From Hymenobacter terricola (GTDB lineage Bacteria > Bacteroidota > Bacteroidia > Cytophagales > Hymenobacteraceae), in assembly GCF_017921975.2 (NCBI RefSeq), contig NZ_JAGEMO020000013.1:102495-166494 (forward strand): a DNA stretch of 64,000 nt, written 5' to 3'. Shown piece by piece: positions 47,528-56,128 of this stretch. Position 1 is the first letter of the stretch, and the number at the start of each line of letters is the position of its first letter. The notes below the pieces were generated by a model, which had not been told where the DNA came from, ran no database searches, and worked only from the letters and a program-made list of their open reading frames with translations. Position numbers and translations under genes: made by a program.

Positions 47528-48211
47528 ATGAAAAAGCTTCTCCTGTTTCTACTGCTCCTGCCGCCCCTGCTGTCCGCGCAAACCCCGGTGGCTTCGGACA
47601 AGGTCCTCAACATCTTTACCCTGGGCGACAGCAACGGCACGTTTCCCCAGAGCTGGCCCAAGCAACTGGAGCTGGCCCTGCCCCGCGCGCACGTCTTCAA
47701 CCTCAGCAAATCGGGCCGCACCATTGGCTTCGTGAACAACGGCGACAGCACGTTGAATTCGCTGCTGGTTATTGACGAAAACCTGCGCAAAGCAGCCGAG
47801 TTCACCAAGGACCGGCCGTTCGACTTCGTGGTGCTAGCGCTGGGCACCAACGACGCCAAAGCCGTTTTTGCCGACCAGCAAAAAGCCGTGCCCGCGAACC
47901 TGGAAACCCTCCTCAACAAAATCAAAACCTGCCCCTTCCCCGCCATCAGCCGCGCCCGGATTATCATCATCTCCCCGCCGCCGTACGGGGCGAAAGCGGA
48001 AGCCCTGCCCAAATACCAGGGCGGCAACCAGCGGGTCAGCAACATGGGCAAAACCTTCAAAAAGGTGGCCCAACGCACCCATTGCCTCTTCGTGAACGGC
48101 TACCAAACGCCGGGCCTGGACATCAATACCATGACCGCCGACGGCCTGCACCTGGACGCCACCGCCTCGCGGCTGCTGATAGCGCCCGTGCTGGCTATTG
48201 TGGGGCGTTAG
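47528..48211 (+). CDS. SGNH/GDSL hydrolase, probable secreted esterase
   Basis: This 227-residue protein has a signal peptide (MKKLLLFLLLLPPLLSAQ) and the SGNH blocks: FTLGDSNG with the nucleophile Ser, a Gly in NLSKSGRTIG, LALGTNDAK with the Asn, and TADGLHLDA with the Asp-His pair. In this pectin context it may act as a rhamnogalacturonan or xylan acetylesterase, which is inference. Confidence 0.82.
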   Translation: MKKLLLFLLLLPPLLSAQTPVASDKVLNIFTLGDSNGTFPQSWPKQLELALPRAHVFNLSKSGRTIGFVNNGDSTLNSLLVIDENLRKAAEFTKDRPFDFVVLALGTNDAKAVFADQQKAVPANLETLLNKIKTCPFPAISRARIIIISPPPYGAKAEALPKYQGGNQRVSNMGKTFKKVAQRTHCLFVNGYQTPGLDINTMTADGLHLDATASRLLIAPVLAIVGR

Positions 48212-48237
48212 GGTGAATCGTTTCAGAACGGAGTAAA

Positions 48238-48293
48238 GGGAACCTGAAACGGTCATGCTGAGCGCAGTCGAAGCATGACCATTTCAGGTTCCC
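48238..48293. repeat. Palindromic repeat between convergent genes
   Basis: GGGAACCTGAAACGGTCATG and its inverted copy CATGACCATTTCAGGTTCCC flank GCTGAGCGCAGTCGAAG. The core GGTCATGCTGAGCGCAGTCG matches the ends of other palindromes of this window. Confidence 0.6.
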
Positions 48294-48314
48294 TTATATA
48301 CTTCATTAACAGCC

Positions 48315-49397
48315 TCACTTCACGGCCACGTCCCACACCTTGGCCATGCGGGCCTTGCCGGCCGGACCGTCCACGTCCAGCACCACGATGTACTTGCCGG
48401 CTTCCTGGTAGCGGTGCACCGGGCTTTGCTCGGTGGAGGTGGTGCCGTCGCCGAAATCCCAGTGCCAGCGCTTGATGGGGCCCCGGCTTTCGTCGAGGAA
48501 GGTGACCTGGCGGTGGGCCGTGTCCGTGACCTGGAACGACCATTGGGCCGCTAGTTTCGGCAGGTACTGCGCGGCCAGCGGCAGGAGCGTGAAGACGGTG
48601 CCCAGGCTGGAATTGCCGTACATCTTGTGGTTCTTCGAGAGGTTCCAGAAGCCTTTTTTGCTTTCGTCGGCCACGTCGTCGTAGTCAATCACGGCCCACG
48701 TGAGGCCGATTTTCTTGCCCTCGGTCAGCACCGATTCTACGGCGCGGGCGGGGCCTTCGGTGCCGGCGTAGTCGAAGGGCGTAATCCAGAATTCGGCGGT
48801 GAGCTTGCCGGATTGGCCGGGTTTGAAATCGTAGGAATAGGCGATGTTGGCGTAGGGCAGGCGCTTTATCCAGGGCTGCGCGCCCCAGGCCAGGGCCCAG
48901 TCTTTTCCTTCGGCGGGCATGAAAATGTGGTAGTTCTGGGCGTGCACGCCGTGGAAAGCGAAGTAGCGGTCCATCAGCGGCAAGTCCTGGTTGGGGTGCT
49001 GCTCGGCAATGAGCGGGCCGCCGGACAGGTCGCCATCCACCACGATTTCGAAGGTGTCGTTGTGCAGGCCCGGCAGGCTGAAATCCCAGTAGTTGTCGTA
49101 GGCTTCGTACAGGAAATAGAGCCGGTTGAGGCCCGCCACCCAGGCCACGCGCACCTTCACATCGAGGTTGCTGGAATCGGGCCGGGGGTAGTGGCCGGAG
49201 TCGTCGCGCAGCTGGTCGGTGCCCACGATGTACTCTTTCGGGAAGCTGGCCCAGTCGTCGGCTTTGCCGTCGATGCGCGGAATCATGTTGGCCGGGAATT
49301 GGTAGACTTTGAAGCCCCGGTCTTCCTGCGCGTGGGCGGTAAGGGCGAGGAGAAGCTGTAGGAGCGCAAGGCCCGTTTTGCGCCCCCAGAACGTCAT
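48315..49397 (-). CDS. Secreted protein with CBM9-like and PKD domains
   Basis: The start at 49397 gives a signal peptide (TGLALLQLLLALTAHAQ). Residues 30-260 resemble a CBM9/DOMON-like sugar-binding beta sandwich (FPANMIPRIDGKADDWASFP, NRLYFLYEAYDNYWDFSLPG, TAEFWITPFDYAGTE). The C-terminal 80 residues are a PKD domain with WHWDFGDGTTSTEQSPVHRY. It probably binds carbohydrate at the cell surface for the neighbouring lyase and polygalacturonase. The upstream in-frame extension to 49457 is encoded by a palindromic repeat and is not part of the gene. Confidence 0.8.
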   Translation of the reverse strand: MTFWGRKTGLALLQLLLALTAHAQEDRGFKVYQFPANMIPRIDGKADDWASFPKEYIVGTDQLRDDSGHYPRPDSSNLDVKVRVAWVAGLNRLYFLYEAYDNYWDFSLPGLHNDTFEIVVDGDLSGGPLIAEQHPNQDLPLMDRYFAFHGVHAQNYHIFMPAEGKDWALAWGAQPWIKRLPYANIAYSYDFKPGQSGKLTAEFWITPFDYAGTEGPARAVESVLTEGKKIGLTWAVIDYDDVADESKKGFWNLSKNHKMYGNSSLGTVFTLLPLAAQYLPKLAAQWSFQVTDTAHRQVTFLDESRGPIKRWHWDFGDGTTSTEQSPVHRYQEAGKYIVVLDVDGPAGKARMAKVWDVAVK

Positions 49398-49508
49398 GCC
49401 GAGCGTAGCCGAGTCATTATCTCGCGTGCGGCAGTAATTCAATCGTTGTTTCATCATTGATTAGTGGCGGCACGCGGAATGCCTCGAATGCGCTCGGCAT
49501 GATGTTCC
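49390..49508. repeat. Long palindromic repeat (119 bp) touching a gene start
   Basis: Ends AACGTCATGCCGAGCGTAGC and GCGCTCGGCATGATGTTCC are inverted copies, and the interior GCAGTAATTCAAT matches the repeat at 18241-18341. The ATG of the CBM9/PKD gene (49397) lies within the left arm. Confidence 0.65.
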
Positions 49509-49527
49509 ATTAATACTCAAAACCACC

Positions 49528-50880
49528 CTAATACTTCCGCTTCAGCCACGATTCCGGCACCGGGATGATGCAGATATTCATGCTCCGTCCATCGGCCGAG
49601 AGCATGGCGGATTGGATTTCGATGCGCGTGCCATCCGGGCTCATGGTGGGGTGCGGGTGGTCGGCGGCGGTGGTTTTGTGGCCGGTGGAGAGCAGCAGCA
49701 TCTCGCGGGTGTGCCGGTCGATGAGGTAGACGTTGCGGGCGAAATCGTCGCCCACGGCCCAGCGCCCATCCGCCGAGCCGCTGACGTGCCAGAGGCCGCT
49801 GCCGCTGGGCGTCTGGCCGATGATGGTCATTTCGCGGGTGCGGAAGTTGACAATGCCCAGGCCCGTGGGCTTTTCGCGGGTGCCGGAGGGGCCCCAGGCG
49901 GCCTCCTGGCCAGGGTTGGCCCCGGTTACGGGCGTGCCGGGGGCCACGTCTTTGGCCACGGCGGGAATGGGGCGGTGGCCCATGATGGCGAAGGCGGTTT
50001 CGTCCTTCGAAATCACGGCCTCGTGGGTCACCCATTCGGTTTCGGCTTCGGGGTAGAGGGGGCGCAGGCCGCTGCCGTCGGCCAGCACCGTCCAGGTGCG
50101 TTGGGGCGACTTGCCGCCCGTTTCCCAGCAAAACACGATTTCGCCCGGCACCCAGGGGTTGGTCTGGATGTGCCCAATCTGGAACGGCACCGACACCACG
50201 TACTTGATGGCCCCGGTGTGCACGTTCATGGCCGCGATGCCGGCCGGGCCCGCGCCCATGTGGCGCGGGCCGAATTCCGATTCCAGCTTGGTGCCGGGGG
50301 CCAGGTGGCGGGCGGCTTCGTCTTTGCCCACGCGGAAGTAGGCCCAGTTTTCGTCGCCGTCGAGGGCCATGTCGCCGCCGGCTTGCAGGGCGGGCGGCGT
50401 GGTGCCGCAGATGCGTTGGTAGGCACTGGCGGGCTGCATGTGGCCGGCCTTGCTGTCGGCAAAGACTTTGGCGAGGTCCACTTCCACGATTTGCAGGGCG
50501 GCGGGCTGGCCGTTGGCCGCGTCGTCCGCGCCATTGGGGTTGCGCATGAAATACAGCTTCATGGCGTGGCGGGCCACGTTGAGCATGCCGGTGTAGCCGC
50601 CCTCGCTCACCTGCACGATTTCGCCGGTTTTCTCATTCACGGCCATCGCCTCGTTCTTCGCCCGATTGGAGCGGAAGATGAGCCATTGCAGGTCGGAAGT
50701 CCACTGGTTATGGGTCTGGTAGATTTTGGAATCGCCGGCCGGCGTGCTGGTGAGGAAGGTGAGCGGGGTACCGGTTACGGGGTCTTTTACGACCTTTTTT
50801 TCGGCCGGGAAGCGGCGGCCGATTTGGGCGTGGGCGGTGGTGGCAAGGAGCAGGCCGGCGAGGATTAGGGTTTGTTTCAT
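49528..50880 (-). CDS. Oligogalacturonate lyase-like seven-bladed propeller, PL22 type
   Basis: This 450-residue secreted protein starts with a signal peptide (MKQTLILAGLLLATTAHAQ). The repeats of a beta propeller follow, with YQTHNQWTSDLQWLIFRSNR near the N terminus, WVTHEAVISKDETAFAIMGH, and DHPHPTMSPDGTRIEIQS at the end. The His-rich words at the blade tops fit oligogalacturonide lyases (PL22), which cut digalacturonate into 5-keto-4-deoxyuronate; a TolB-like protein without lyase activity is the alternative. The ATG at 50880 starts the signal peptide. Confidence 0.75.
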   Translation of the reverse strand: MKQTLILAGLLLATTAHAQIGRRFPAEKKVVKDPVTGTPLTFLTSTPAGDSKIYQTHNQWTSDLQWLIFRSNRAKNEAMAVNEKTGEIVQVSEGGYTGMLNVARHAMKLYFMRNPNGADDAANGQPAALQIVEVDLAKVFADSKAGHMQPASAYQRICGTTPPALQAGGDMALDGDENWAYFRVGKDEAARHLAPGTKLESEFGPRHMGAGPAGIAAMNVHTGAIKYVVSVPFQIGHIQTNPWVPGEIVFCWETGGKSPQRTWTVLADGSGLRPLYPEAETEWVTHEAVISKDETAFAIMGHRPIPAVAKDVAPGTPVTGANPGQEAAWGPSGTREKPTGLGIVNFRTREMTIIGQTPSGSGLWHVSGSADGRWAVGDDFARNVYLIDRHTREMLLLSTGHKTTAADHPHPTMSPDGTRIEIQSAMLSADGRSMNICIIPVPESWLKRKY

Positions 50881-50908
50881 GGGGTGGGATTGGGGATTGA
50901 GGAAGGGT

Positions 50909-51013
50909 ACGGCCGTCAAGCTGAGCTTGCCGAAGCATCTCTACCGCTTCGTTGCAGCGGGATTGATTACTTGCGCGGTAGAGATGCTTCGGCTGCGCTC
51001 AGCATGACGTTCC
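50909..51013. repeat. Palindromic repeat (about 105 bp)
   Basis: ACGGCCGTCAAGCTGAGCTT and GGCTGCGCTCAGCATGACGT are inverted ends, and the inner words GAAGCATCTCTACCGC and GCGGTAGAGATGCTTC pair. It shares these inner words with the repeat at 52663-52759. Confidence 0.7.
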
Positions 51014-51057
51014 AGTTGACTTCAACATCAGCAACGACGAGACGCAAGGATGCGTCT

Positions 51058-52581
51058 CTACCTCGTTCTGGTGGACTTTTTCAATGGTTCGCTCTCGCTT
51101 ACTGATAAACGTTGCACGCCCTTCAAAACCAGCAGCGGCTCGGCCCCGGCCTTGTCGGCCGAGACGTTTCGCAGGCTCGCCCCATCCACGTCAACCAGCA
51201 TCAGCGCGGGGCGCGTTTCGGCCCCCAGCAGGTGGATGCTCACGTCGCGCAGCTCGATGTTTTTGGCGTGGCGGATGTAGAAGCCGTAGGCCGGGCCCAC
51301 TCCCAGCTTCTGGGGTTCGGGGTAGCCGTTTTCGTCCTCGGGCAAATCGGTTTGAATGCCGGCGACTGAGGCGGCGTCCAGCGGCTTATACCAGATGCGG
51401 ATGTTGCTCAGCCGCACGTCTTCGATGGGGTGGCCGGGCACGCCGCTGATGAGTGTGGCAAACCGCGCATCGGCATTATACACCGTCACGTTGCTGATGC
51501 TGATGCGGCGCAGCGCCCCGGTGGCGGTGCCGGCCGGCCCGCGCAACCGGCTGCTTAGCCGCAGGAAAATGGGCGAGTTTGTGACGTCGCGCATCGTGAT
51601 GTTGTCGATGGTCACGTCTTCGAGCAGGCCGCCGTCCACGGTTTCCAGGGCCAGGCCGCGGCAGTAGGTGAACACGCAGTTGCTGATGGCGATGTTGCGA
51701 AAGCCGCCGTTCGACTCGGTGCCGAATTTGATGCGGCTGGTGGGGCCTTCGTGGTCGGGCACGAGGGCGGCTTCCTTGCGCTGGTAGGTGCCGTCGAGCA
51801 GGGTGCCGCGGTCGAAGCCGCTCACCTGGCAGTTGGTGATGGTGACGTTTTCGGTGGGCCTCGCGTAGCCGAGGGCGAAGGAGCTTTTCAGGCAAATGCC
51901 GTCGTCCCAGGGCGAGTTAATAGTGCAGTTGCTCACCCGCACGTTCTGGCAGCAGTCGATGTCGAGCCCGTCGCGGTTGGTGTCGAGCTTCAGATTATCA
52001 ATGGTCAGGTTATCTACGCCGGTGGCCAGCAAGGCAAAATGACCGCCCTGCCGCACCGTAAAATCCTTCAGCAGCACGTTGCGGCACAGCTTCAGGGCAA
52101 TGGCCTTGTTGCCCACGGGGGCCTGGTGCGGCCCCTCCCGCGTGAGGCCCTGCCCGTGGATAGTGCCCGGCCCGAGGATGGAAATGTCCACCAGATTCTC
52201 GCCCCAAATGAGGCTGTTGTGCCAGTGGCTGTGCCCGAAATCCTGGAATTTGTCGTTGCTGGCCGGCTCCGGCGCATCGTAGCCCACGCTGCCCACGGGC
52301 GCGGCCGCCAGCAGCGTCGCGCCCTGGTCGAGGTAGAGCGCAATGTGACTTTGCAGCCGGATGGAGTAGCTGCGGTAGGTGCCGGCCGGGAAGTACACCG
52401 TGCCGCCGCCCGCCTTGGCCGCCGCCGTAATGGCCCGGTTGATGGCGTCGCTGTCGAGCGTGGTGCTGTCGCCCTTCGCCCCAAAATCCCGGATGTTAAA
52501 ACCGCTCGTGGGCGGCGCGGCAGCCGCGTTTCGGATGAAGCCGAGGCCCAGCAGGAGCAAAAAAACGAAACATCGCATCAT
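51058..52581 (-). CDS. Polygalacturonase, glycoside hydrolase family 28
   Basis: This secreted right-handed beta-helix enzyme hydrolyses galacturonan. The mature part begins FNIRDFGAKGDSTTLDSDAI, the typical GH28/pectate-lyase N terminus. The catalytic motifs are NTNRDGLDIDCC-like (seen as DTNRDGLDIDCC) and SPWDDGICLKS with the paired Asp residues. The start at 52581 (MMRCFVFLLLLGLGF) gives a signal peptide; the upstream ORF extension to 52671 runs into a palindromic repeat. It lies in line with the lyase and the CBM9/PKD gene. Confidence 0.88.
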   Translation of the reverse strand: MMRCFVFLLLLGLGFIRNAAAAPPTSGFNIRDFGAKGDSTTLDSDAINRAITAAAKAGGGTVYFPAGTYRSYSIRLQSHIALYLDQGATLLAAAPVGSVGYDAPEPASNDKFQDFGHSHWHNSLIWGENLVDISILGPGTIHGQGLTREGPHQAPVGNKAIALKLCRNVLLKDFTVRQGGHFALLATGVDNLTIDNLKLDTNRDGLDIDCCQNVRVSNCTINSPWDDGICLKSSFALGYARPTENVTITNCQVSGFDRGTLLDGTYQRKEAALVPDHEGPTSRIKFGTESNGGFRNIAISNCVFTYCRGLALETVDGGLLEDVTIDNITMRDVTNSPIFLRLSSRLRGPAGTATGALRRISISNVTVYNADARFATLISGVPGHPIEDVRLSNIRIWYKPLDAASVAGIQTDLPEDENGYPEPQKLGVGPAYGFYIRHAKNIELRDVSIHLLGAETRPALMLVDVDGASLRNVSADKAGAEPLLVLKGVQRLSVSESEPLKKSTRTR

Positions 52582-52662
52582 GCCCGCAAGCACCGGAAAT
52601 CCGAAGCGGGAACCCTCCTGTACTGTACTGAGCGTGTAGAGGAAGTTTCGGAACGGTCGTGT

Positions 52663-52759
52663 AACGGTCATGCTGAGCTTGTCGAAGCATCTCTACCGCT
52701 TCGCCTGCACCGTTGCAACGAAGCGGTAGAGATGCTTCGACAAGCTCAGCATGACCGTT
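52663..52759. repeat. Palindromic repeat (97 bp), almost perfect arms
   Basis: AACGGTCATGCTGAGCTTGT through GCATCTCTACCGCTTCG is mirrored almost exactly by CGAAGCGGTAGAGATGCTTC to GCTCAGCATGACCGTT, with an 11-base centre. It lies between the GH28 and cupin genes. Confidence 0.8.
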
Positions 52760-52789
52760 CAGTATCGTTTCATTGGCTTGCAAACCCGT

Positions 52790-53197
52790 TCAGCCCGCTG
52801 TCAGTTTGGGGCCGACAATCCGGCACTGGTGCGCGAGGTGGATTTTCTGCGCATCGTCCAGCGTGGCGGTGGGCGGAAGCTGCGCGAGCTGCTGAAACAG
52901 CATTTCGGTGGTGCCGCTGGGGTGGGTCAGGAAGACCATTTTGGCGGTTTCGCTCAGCACCAGAAAGGCGTGGGGAATGTTGCGGGCCAGGAAGATTAAA
53001 TCGCCCTCTTTCAGCGTGAATTCCTCTTCGCCCACCTGCACCAGGAATTCGCCTTCGGTGATGTAAAACTCTTCGTCCTGCTGGTAATGAACGTGCAGCG
53101 GCGGCTCGTCGTGCCGGCGGTAGTCGCCGGAGAAGACGGACAGTTGCCCATCGGTGTCCTTGCCGGCCACTTTCAGGTACAAGTTGAAGCCCATCAT
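52790..53197 (-). CDS. Cupin-domain protein
   Basis: This single small beta barrel has the metal-binding cupin motif 1 (PPLHVHYQQDEEFYITEGEF) and motif 2 (GDLIFLARNIPHAFLVL), so the His and Glu ligands are present. The protein is 135 residues from the ATG at 53197. The reading frame continues upstream with family-like sequence (RTGEGRFAEHYR) but no ATG before a stop near 53300, so the true start may be non-canonical or the 5' end may be damaged. In a pectin cluster it may be an isomerase-like or sensor cupin. Confidence 0.78.
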   Translation of the reverse strand: MMGFNLYLKVAGKDTDGQLSVFSGDYRRHDEPPLHVHYQQDEEFYITEGEFLVQVGEEEFTLKEGDLIFLARNIPHAFLVLSETAKMVFLTHPSGTTEMLFQQLAQLPPTATLDDAQKIHLAHQCRIVGPKLTAG

Positions 53198-53325
53198 GCG
53201 GTAGTGTTCGGCGAAGCGGCCTTCGCCGGTGCGCAGCGCAACCCCATGGCAACTCCCGCCCGTAACCGGAATAAGCCGGGGCCGTTTGGCAATAGCTCAT
53301 TAACTACCCCGCGCCCTAACCAACC

Positions 53326-53505
53326 CAAGTTGCGGAATAGCCGCATAGCGGCGACAGGTTTGTAGAAATGATGTTACCAAGACGATAAAGCCGTGCAGCG
53401 GTGACAGATTGGTCCGGTATTTCTGTCTCCGCTACGCGGCTTTTTCCGGGCTGGCCGCCTGCCTACTACAAGCCTGTCGCCGCGCTGCGGCTGTTCCGCA
53501 ACTTG
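53326..53505. repeat. Large nested inverted repeat (180 bp)
   Basis: Outer arms CAAGTTGCGGAATAGCCGCA and CGGCTGTTCCGCAACTTG pair, including GCGACAGG(T)TTGTAG with CTACAAGCCTGTCGC. An inner pair, AAAGCCGTGCAGCGGTGACA and CTGTCTCCGCTACGCGGCTTT, is nested within. This is a MITE-like or multi-stem structure in a 560-bp gene-free stretch. Confidence 0.65.
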
Positions 53506-53758
53506 AGTGAGCTAACTCATCTGCCCGGCTCTTAAACCCGCAACCATCCGTAAATCGGCGCGCAGCCGACGTGCTCTACCTTTTGCACCGGGCAATCGTT
53601 CCCGTTATTAAGCCGTTAAATTGATTTTGGCGGAATTAGCCGCTTTCATTTCAGAAGCAGGAATGTTAAAGCACCTGAATTATGAAATTCAGTAACCCGG
53701 CAGGGGAGGGCAATAAATGCCCTTGGCATAGTTTCAAATCCACTGATTTTATAAAGCA
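53506..53758. other. Upstream region of the apbE-like gene
   Basis: This stretch between the nested repeat and the apbE-like start becomes AT-rich after 53610 and probably contains the promoter. No coding sequence or other repeat is seen. Confidence 0.35.
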
Positions 53759-55285
53759 ATGAAAGCGTTTTCAACTCGAATAGCCGGTGTGCTGCTGCCG
53801 CTGGCGGTGCTCAGTAGCCTGGCTTTCCTCCCCCGCAAGGCCAACAAGCCCTATGTTTCCGACTATGAGAATGTGCTGGGCACGTCCATGGAAATCAAAA
53901 TGACCGCCGATGCGGAGCAGCACGCGGCCACCGCCGAAGCAGCCGCGCTGCGGGAGGTGGACCGGCTGAATAAAATCCTCAGTGGCTACGATGCGACCAG
54001 CGAATTCAGCCGCTGGATGCGGGCGGGCAACGCGCCGGTGGCCGTTTCGCCGGAGCTTTACGAGGTGCTGGCCCTGTTTGAGCAGTGGCGGGTGAAGAGC
54101 AACGGCGCGCTGGATGCTTCGGCCGAAACGGTCAGCAAGCTGTGGCGGGAGGCGGGCAAGCAGAACCGGCGGCCGTCGGACGCGGAAATTGCCCTGGCCG
54201 TGCAGGCCGTGCACCAGCAGCATTACGTGCTGAACGCGCCAACCCATACGGCCCGGCGAACCAGCACCGCGCCGCTCATCCTCAATTCATTTGCCAAAAG
54301 CTACATCATGAACAAGGCCGCCGATGCGGCCCTGGCCACGCCCGGCGTGAGCAGTGTGGTCGTAAATATTGGCGGCGATGTCCTGGTGCGGGGAGCGCAC
54401 ACCGAGCAAATCAACGTGAGCAACCCGAAAGCAGACGCGGAAAACGACCCGCCCGTGGCGCAGCTGCAGCTCCGCGACAAGACAATTGCGACCAGCGGCA
54501 ACTACCGGCGCGGCGAAATGATTGACGGCCACTGGTACTCCCACATCATCGACCCGCGCACCGGCCTGCCGGCCAGCGAGGTAATCAGCGCCACCGTTAT
54601 TGCCGACCAGGCCACGGACGCCGGTGCTCTGGCCACGGCCCTGAACGTGCTGCCGGCCGCAGAAGGCCAGAAACTGGTGGCGGGCGTGCCCGGCGCCGAA
54701 TACATGCTGCTCACCGCGGACGGCAAACGCATGGAAAGTGCCGGCTGGAAAAATCTTGAGCTGCCAGCGGCCAAAACGGACGCCAAAAAGCCCCTCGCCG
54801 TGGCAAAAGACAAGCCCTGGGATGCCAATTACGAAGTAGTCGTCAACCTGGAGCTGGCCACCGTGGAAGGCATGCGGGTGCATCGCCCCTTCGTGGCCGT
54901 GTGGGTAGTGGACGCCAGGAAAAAGCCGGTGCGGCAGGTGGCCTTGTGGTACAACAAACCCAAGTACCTGGACGACATGCGCTTCTGGTACTCGACGTAC
55001 TATGACCAGTTTTCGGCTGGTAACAGCAGCATCAGCTCGACCACCAGCGCAACCCGGTCGCCGGGGAAATACACCCTGAAATGGGATGGCAAAGACGACC
55101 AGGGCAATCTGGTGAGCCAGGGCACGTATACCCTGTTCATCGAAGTGGCCCGGGAGCACGGCACGCACCAGCTGATGAAGCAGGACCTTAACGTTAAAAA
55201 ACAACAGCATTTCGACCTGCCCGCCAACCCGGAGGTCGCGGCGGCGTCGGTAGACTACCGGAAAAAAACGAATGAAAAGCAATAG
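53759..55285 (+). CDS. FAD:protein FMN transferase (ApbE) fused to a DUF2271 domain
   Basis: ApbE attaches FMN covalently to Thr or Ser of flavoproteins such as Nqr, Rnf or PepSY-linked redox proteins outside the cytoplasm. The 508-residue protein has a signal peptide (AGVLLPLAVLSSLAFL) and the ApbE core: LNKILSGYDATSEFSRWM, NSFAKSYIMNKAADA, SSVVVNIGGDVLVRG, and HIIDPRTGLPASEVISATVI with the metal/FAD motif. After residue 345 a DUF2271 domain follows (WYNKPKYLDDMRFWYSTYYD, KYTLKWDGKDDQGNLVSQGT). The gene overlaps the PepSY-type membrane gene by 14 bp. Confidence 0.9.
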   Translation: MKAFSTRIAGVLLPLAVLSSLAFLPRKANKPYVSDYENVLGTSMEIKMTADAEQHAATAEAAALREVDRLNKILSGYDATSEFSRWMRAGNAPVAVSPELYEVLALFEQWRVKSNGALDASAETVSKLWREAGKQNRRPSDAEIALAVQAVHQQHYVLNAPTHTARRTSTAPLILNSFAKSYIMNKAADAALATPGVSSVVVNIGGDVLVRGAHTEQINVSNPKADAENDPPVAQLQLRDKTIATSGNYRRGEMIDGHWYSHIIDPRTGLPASEVISATVIADQATDAGALATALNVLPAAEGQKLVAGVPGAEYMLLTADGKRMESAGWKNLELPAAKTDAKKPLAVAKDKPWDANYEVVVNLELATVEGMRVHRPFVAVWVVDARKKPVRQVALWYNKPKYLDDMRFWYSTYYDQFSAGNSSISSTTSATRSPGKYTLKWDGKDDQGNLVSQGTYTLFIEVAREHGTHQLMKQDLNVKKQQHFDLPANPEVAAASVDYRKKTNEKQ

Positions 55286-55922
55286 CGAATCGCTGAAGAC
55301 AACCTCCGTTGCGCCCGGTAAACAAAAACAGGTCTGGAAGAAGCGAACGGCTTCTTTTTCGCGCTGGCTGCACCTCTACCTGTCGATGCTCAGCTTTTTT
55401 GTGGTGCTGTTTTTTTCGGTCACGGGCATTACCCTCAACCATGCCGACTGGTTTGATGGCAAGCAGGCGGAAAACAAGCGCACGGGCGCCCTGCCGGCCA
55501 CCTGGGTCAATCCCGCTGATACCGCTGAAATCAAAAAGCTGGAAGTCGTGGAATTCCTGCGCAGCAAGTATGGAATCAAGGGCTCGGTGAGCGATTTTCT
55601 GGTGGAGGACGACCAATGCTCGGTGTCATTCAAAGGCCCGGGCTACAGCGCCGATGCATTCATCAATCGCAAAGACGGCACCTTCGAGCTCACGGAGCTG
55701 CGGCTGGGATTGGTGGCCGTGCTGAACGACCTGCACAAAGGCCGCGACAGCGGCAAAGGCTGGAGCTGGGTGATTGATGTATCGGCCGGCTTCTTAACCC
55801 TGGTGTCCCTGAGTGGACTGGCCATGCTGTTCTTTCTGAAGAACAAAAGGGTTAAAGGCATATTGGTGGCCATCATTGGCGGGGCCTTTGGCTTCCTGAT
55901 GTATGCGCTTTGGGTGCCTTAG
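55272..55922 (+). CDS. PepSY-associated transmembrane protein
   Basis: This 216-residue protein has an N-terminal membrane helix after a basic segment (RWLHLYLSMLSFFVVLFFSV), a periplasmic PepSY-like domain, and two C-terminal helices (GFLTLVSLSGLAMLFFLKNK and ILVAIIGGAFGFLMYALWVP). The HLYLSM and GITLNH words are typical of the PepSY_TM family linked to iron and redox processes. It starts inside the 3' end of the apbE-like gene, so the two are translationally linked, and it may be the membrane partner for the flavinylation step. Confidence 0.85.
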   Translation: MKSNSESLKTTSVAPGKQKQVWKKRTASFSRWLHLYLSMLSFFVVLFFSVTGITLNHADWFDGKQAENKRTGALPATWVNPADTAEIKKLEVVEFLRSKYGIKGSVSDFLVEDDQCSVSFKGPGYSADAFINRKDGTFELTELRLGLVAVLNDLHKGRDSGKGWSWVIDVSAGFLTLVSLSGLAMLFFLKNKRVKGILVAIIGGAFGFLMYALWVP

Positions 55923-56128
55923 GTGGTGTTTGGGATTTGAGGGAGCCAAAAAAAGAAACAAGTCGGGAGTAATGGCCGGCGTTTTCAAATCATTTTGCGG
56001 GAGAATGAACGGGGCATAAAACCGGTTGCCCGACAGCAGTTCAATAGGTTCGTTGCGCTTCATCGGCCCGCGCAGGCGCTTGACCATAATCCGGTCTCAT
56101 CGCGCCTGAGCGCCTGCAGCCGGTGGGC

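Noticed and set aside
49612..50868. 418-codon plus-strand ORF opposite the PL22-like gene
   Set aside because: It is a Gly/Ala/His-rich shadow frame without domains.
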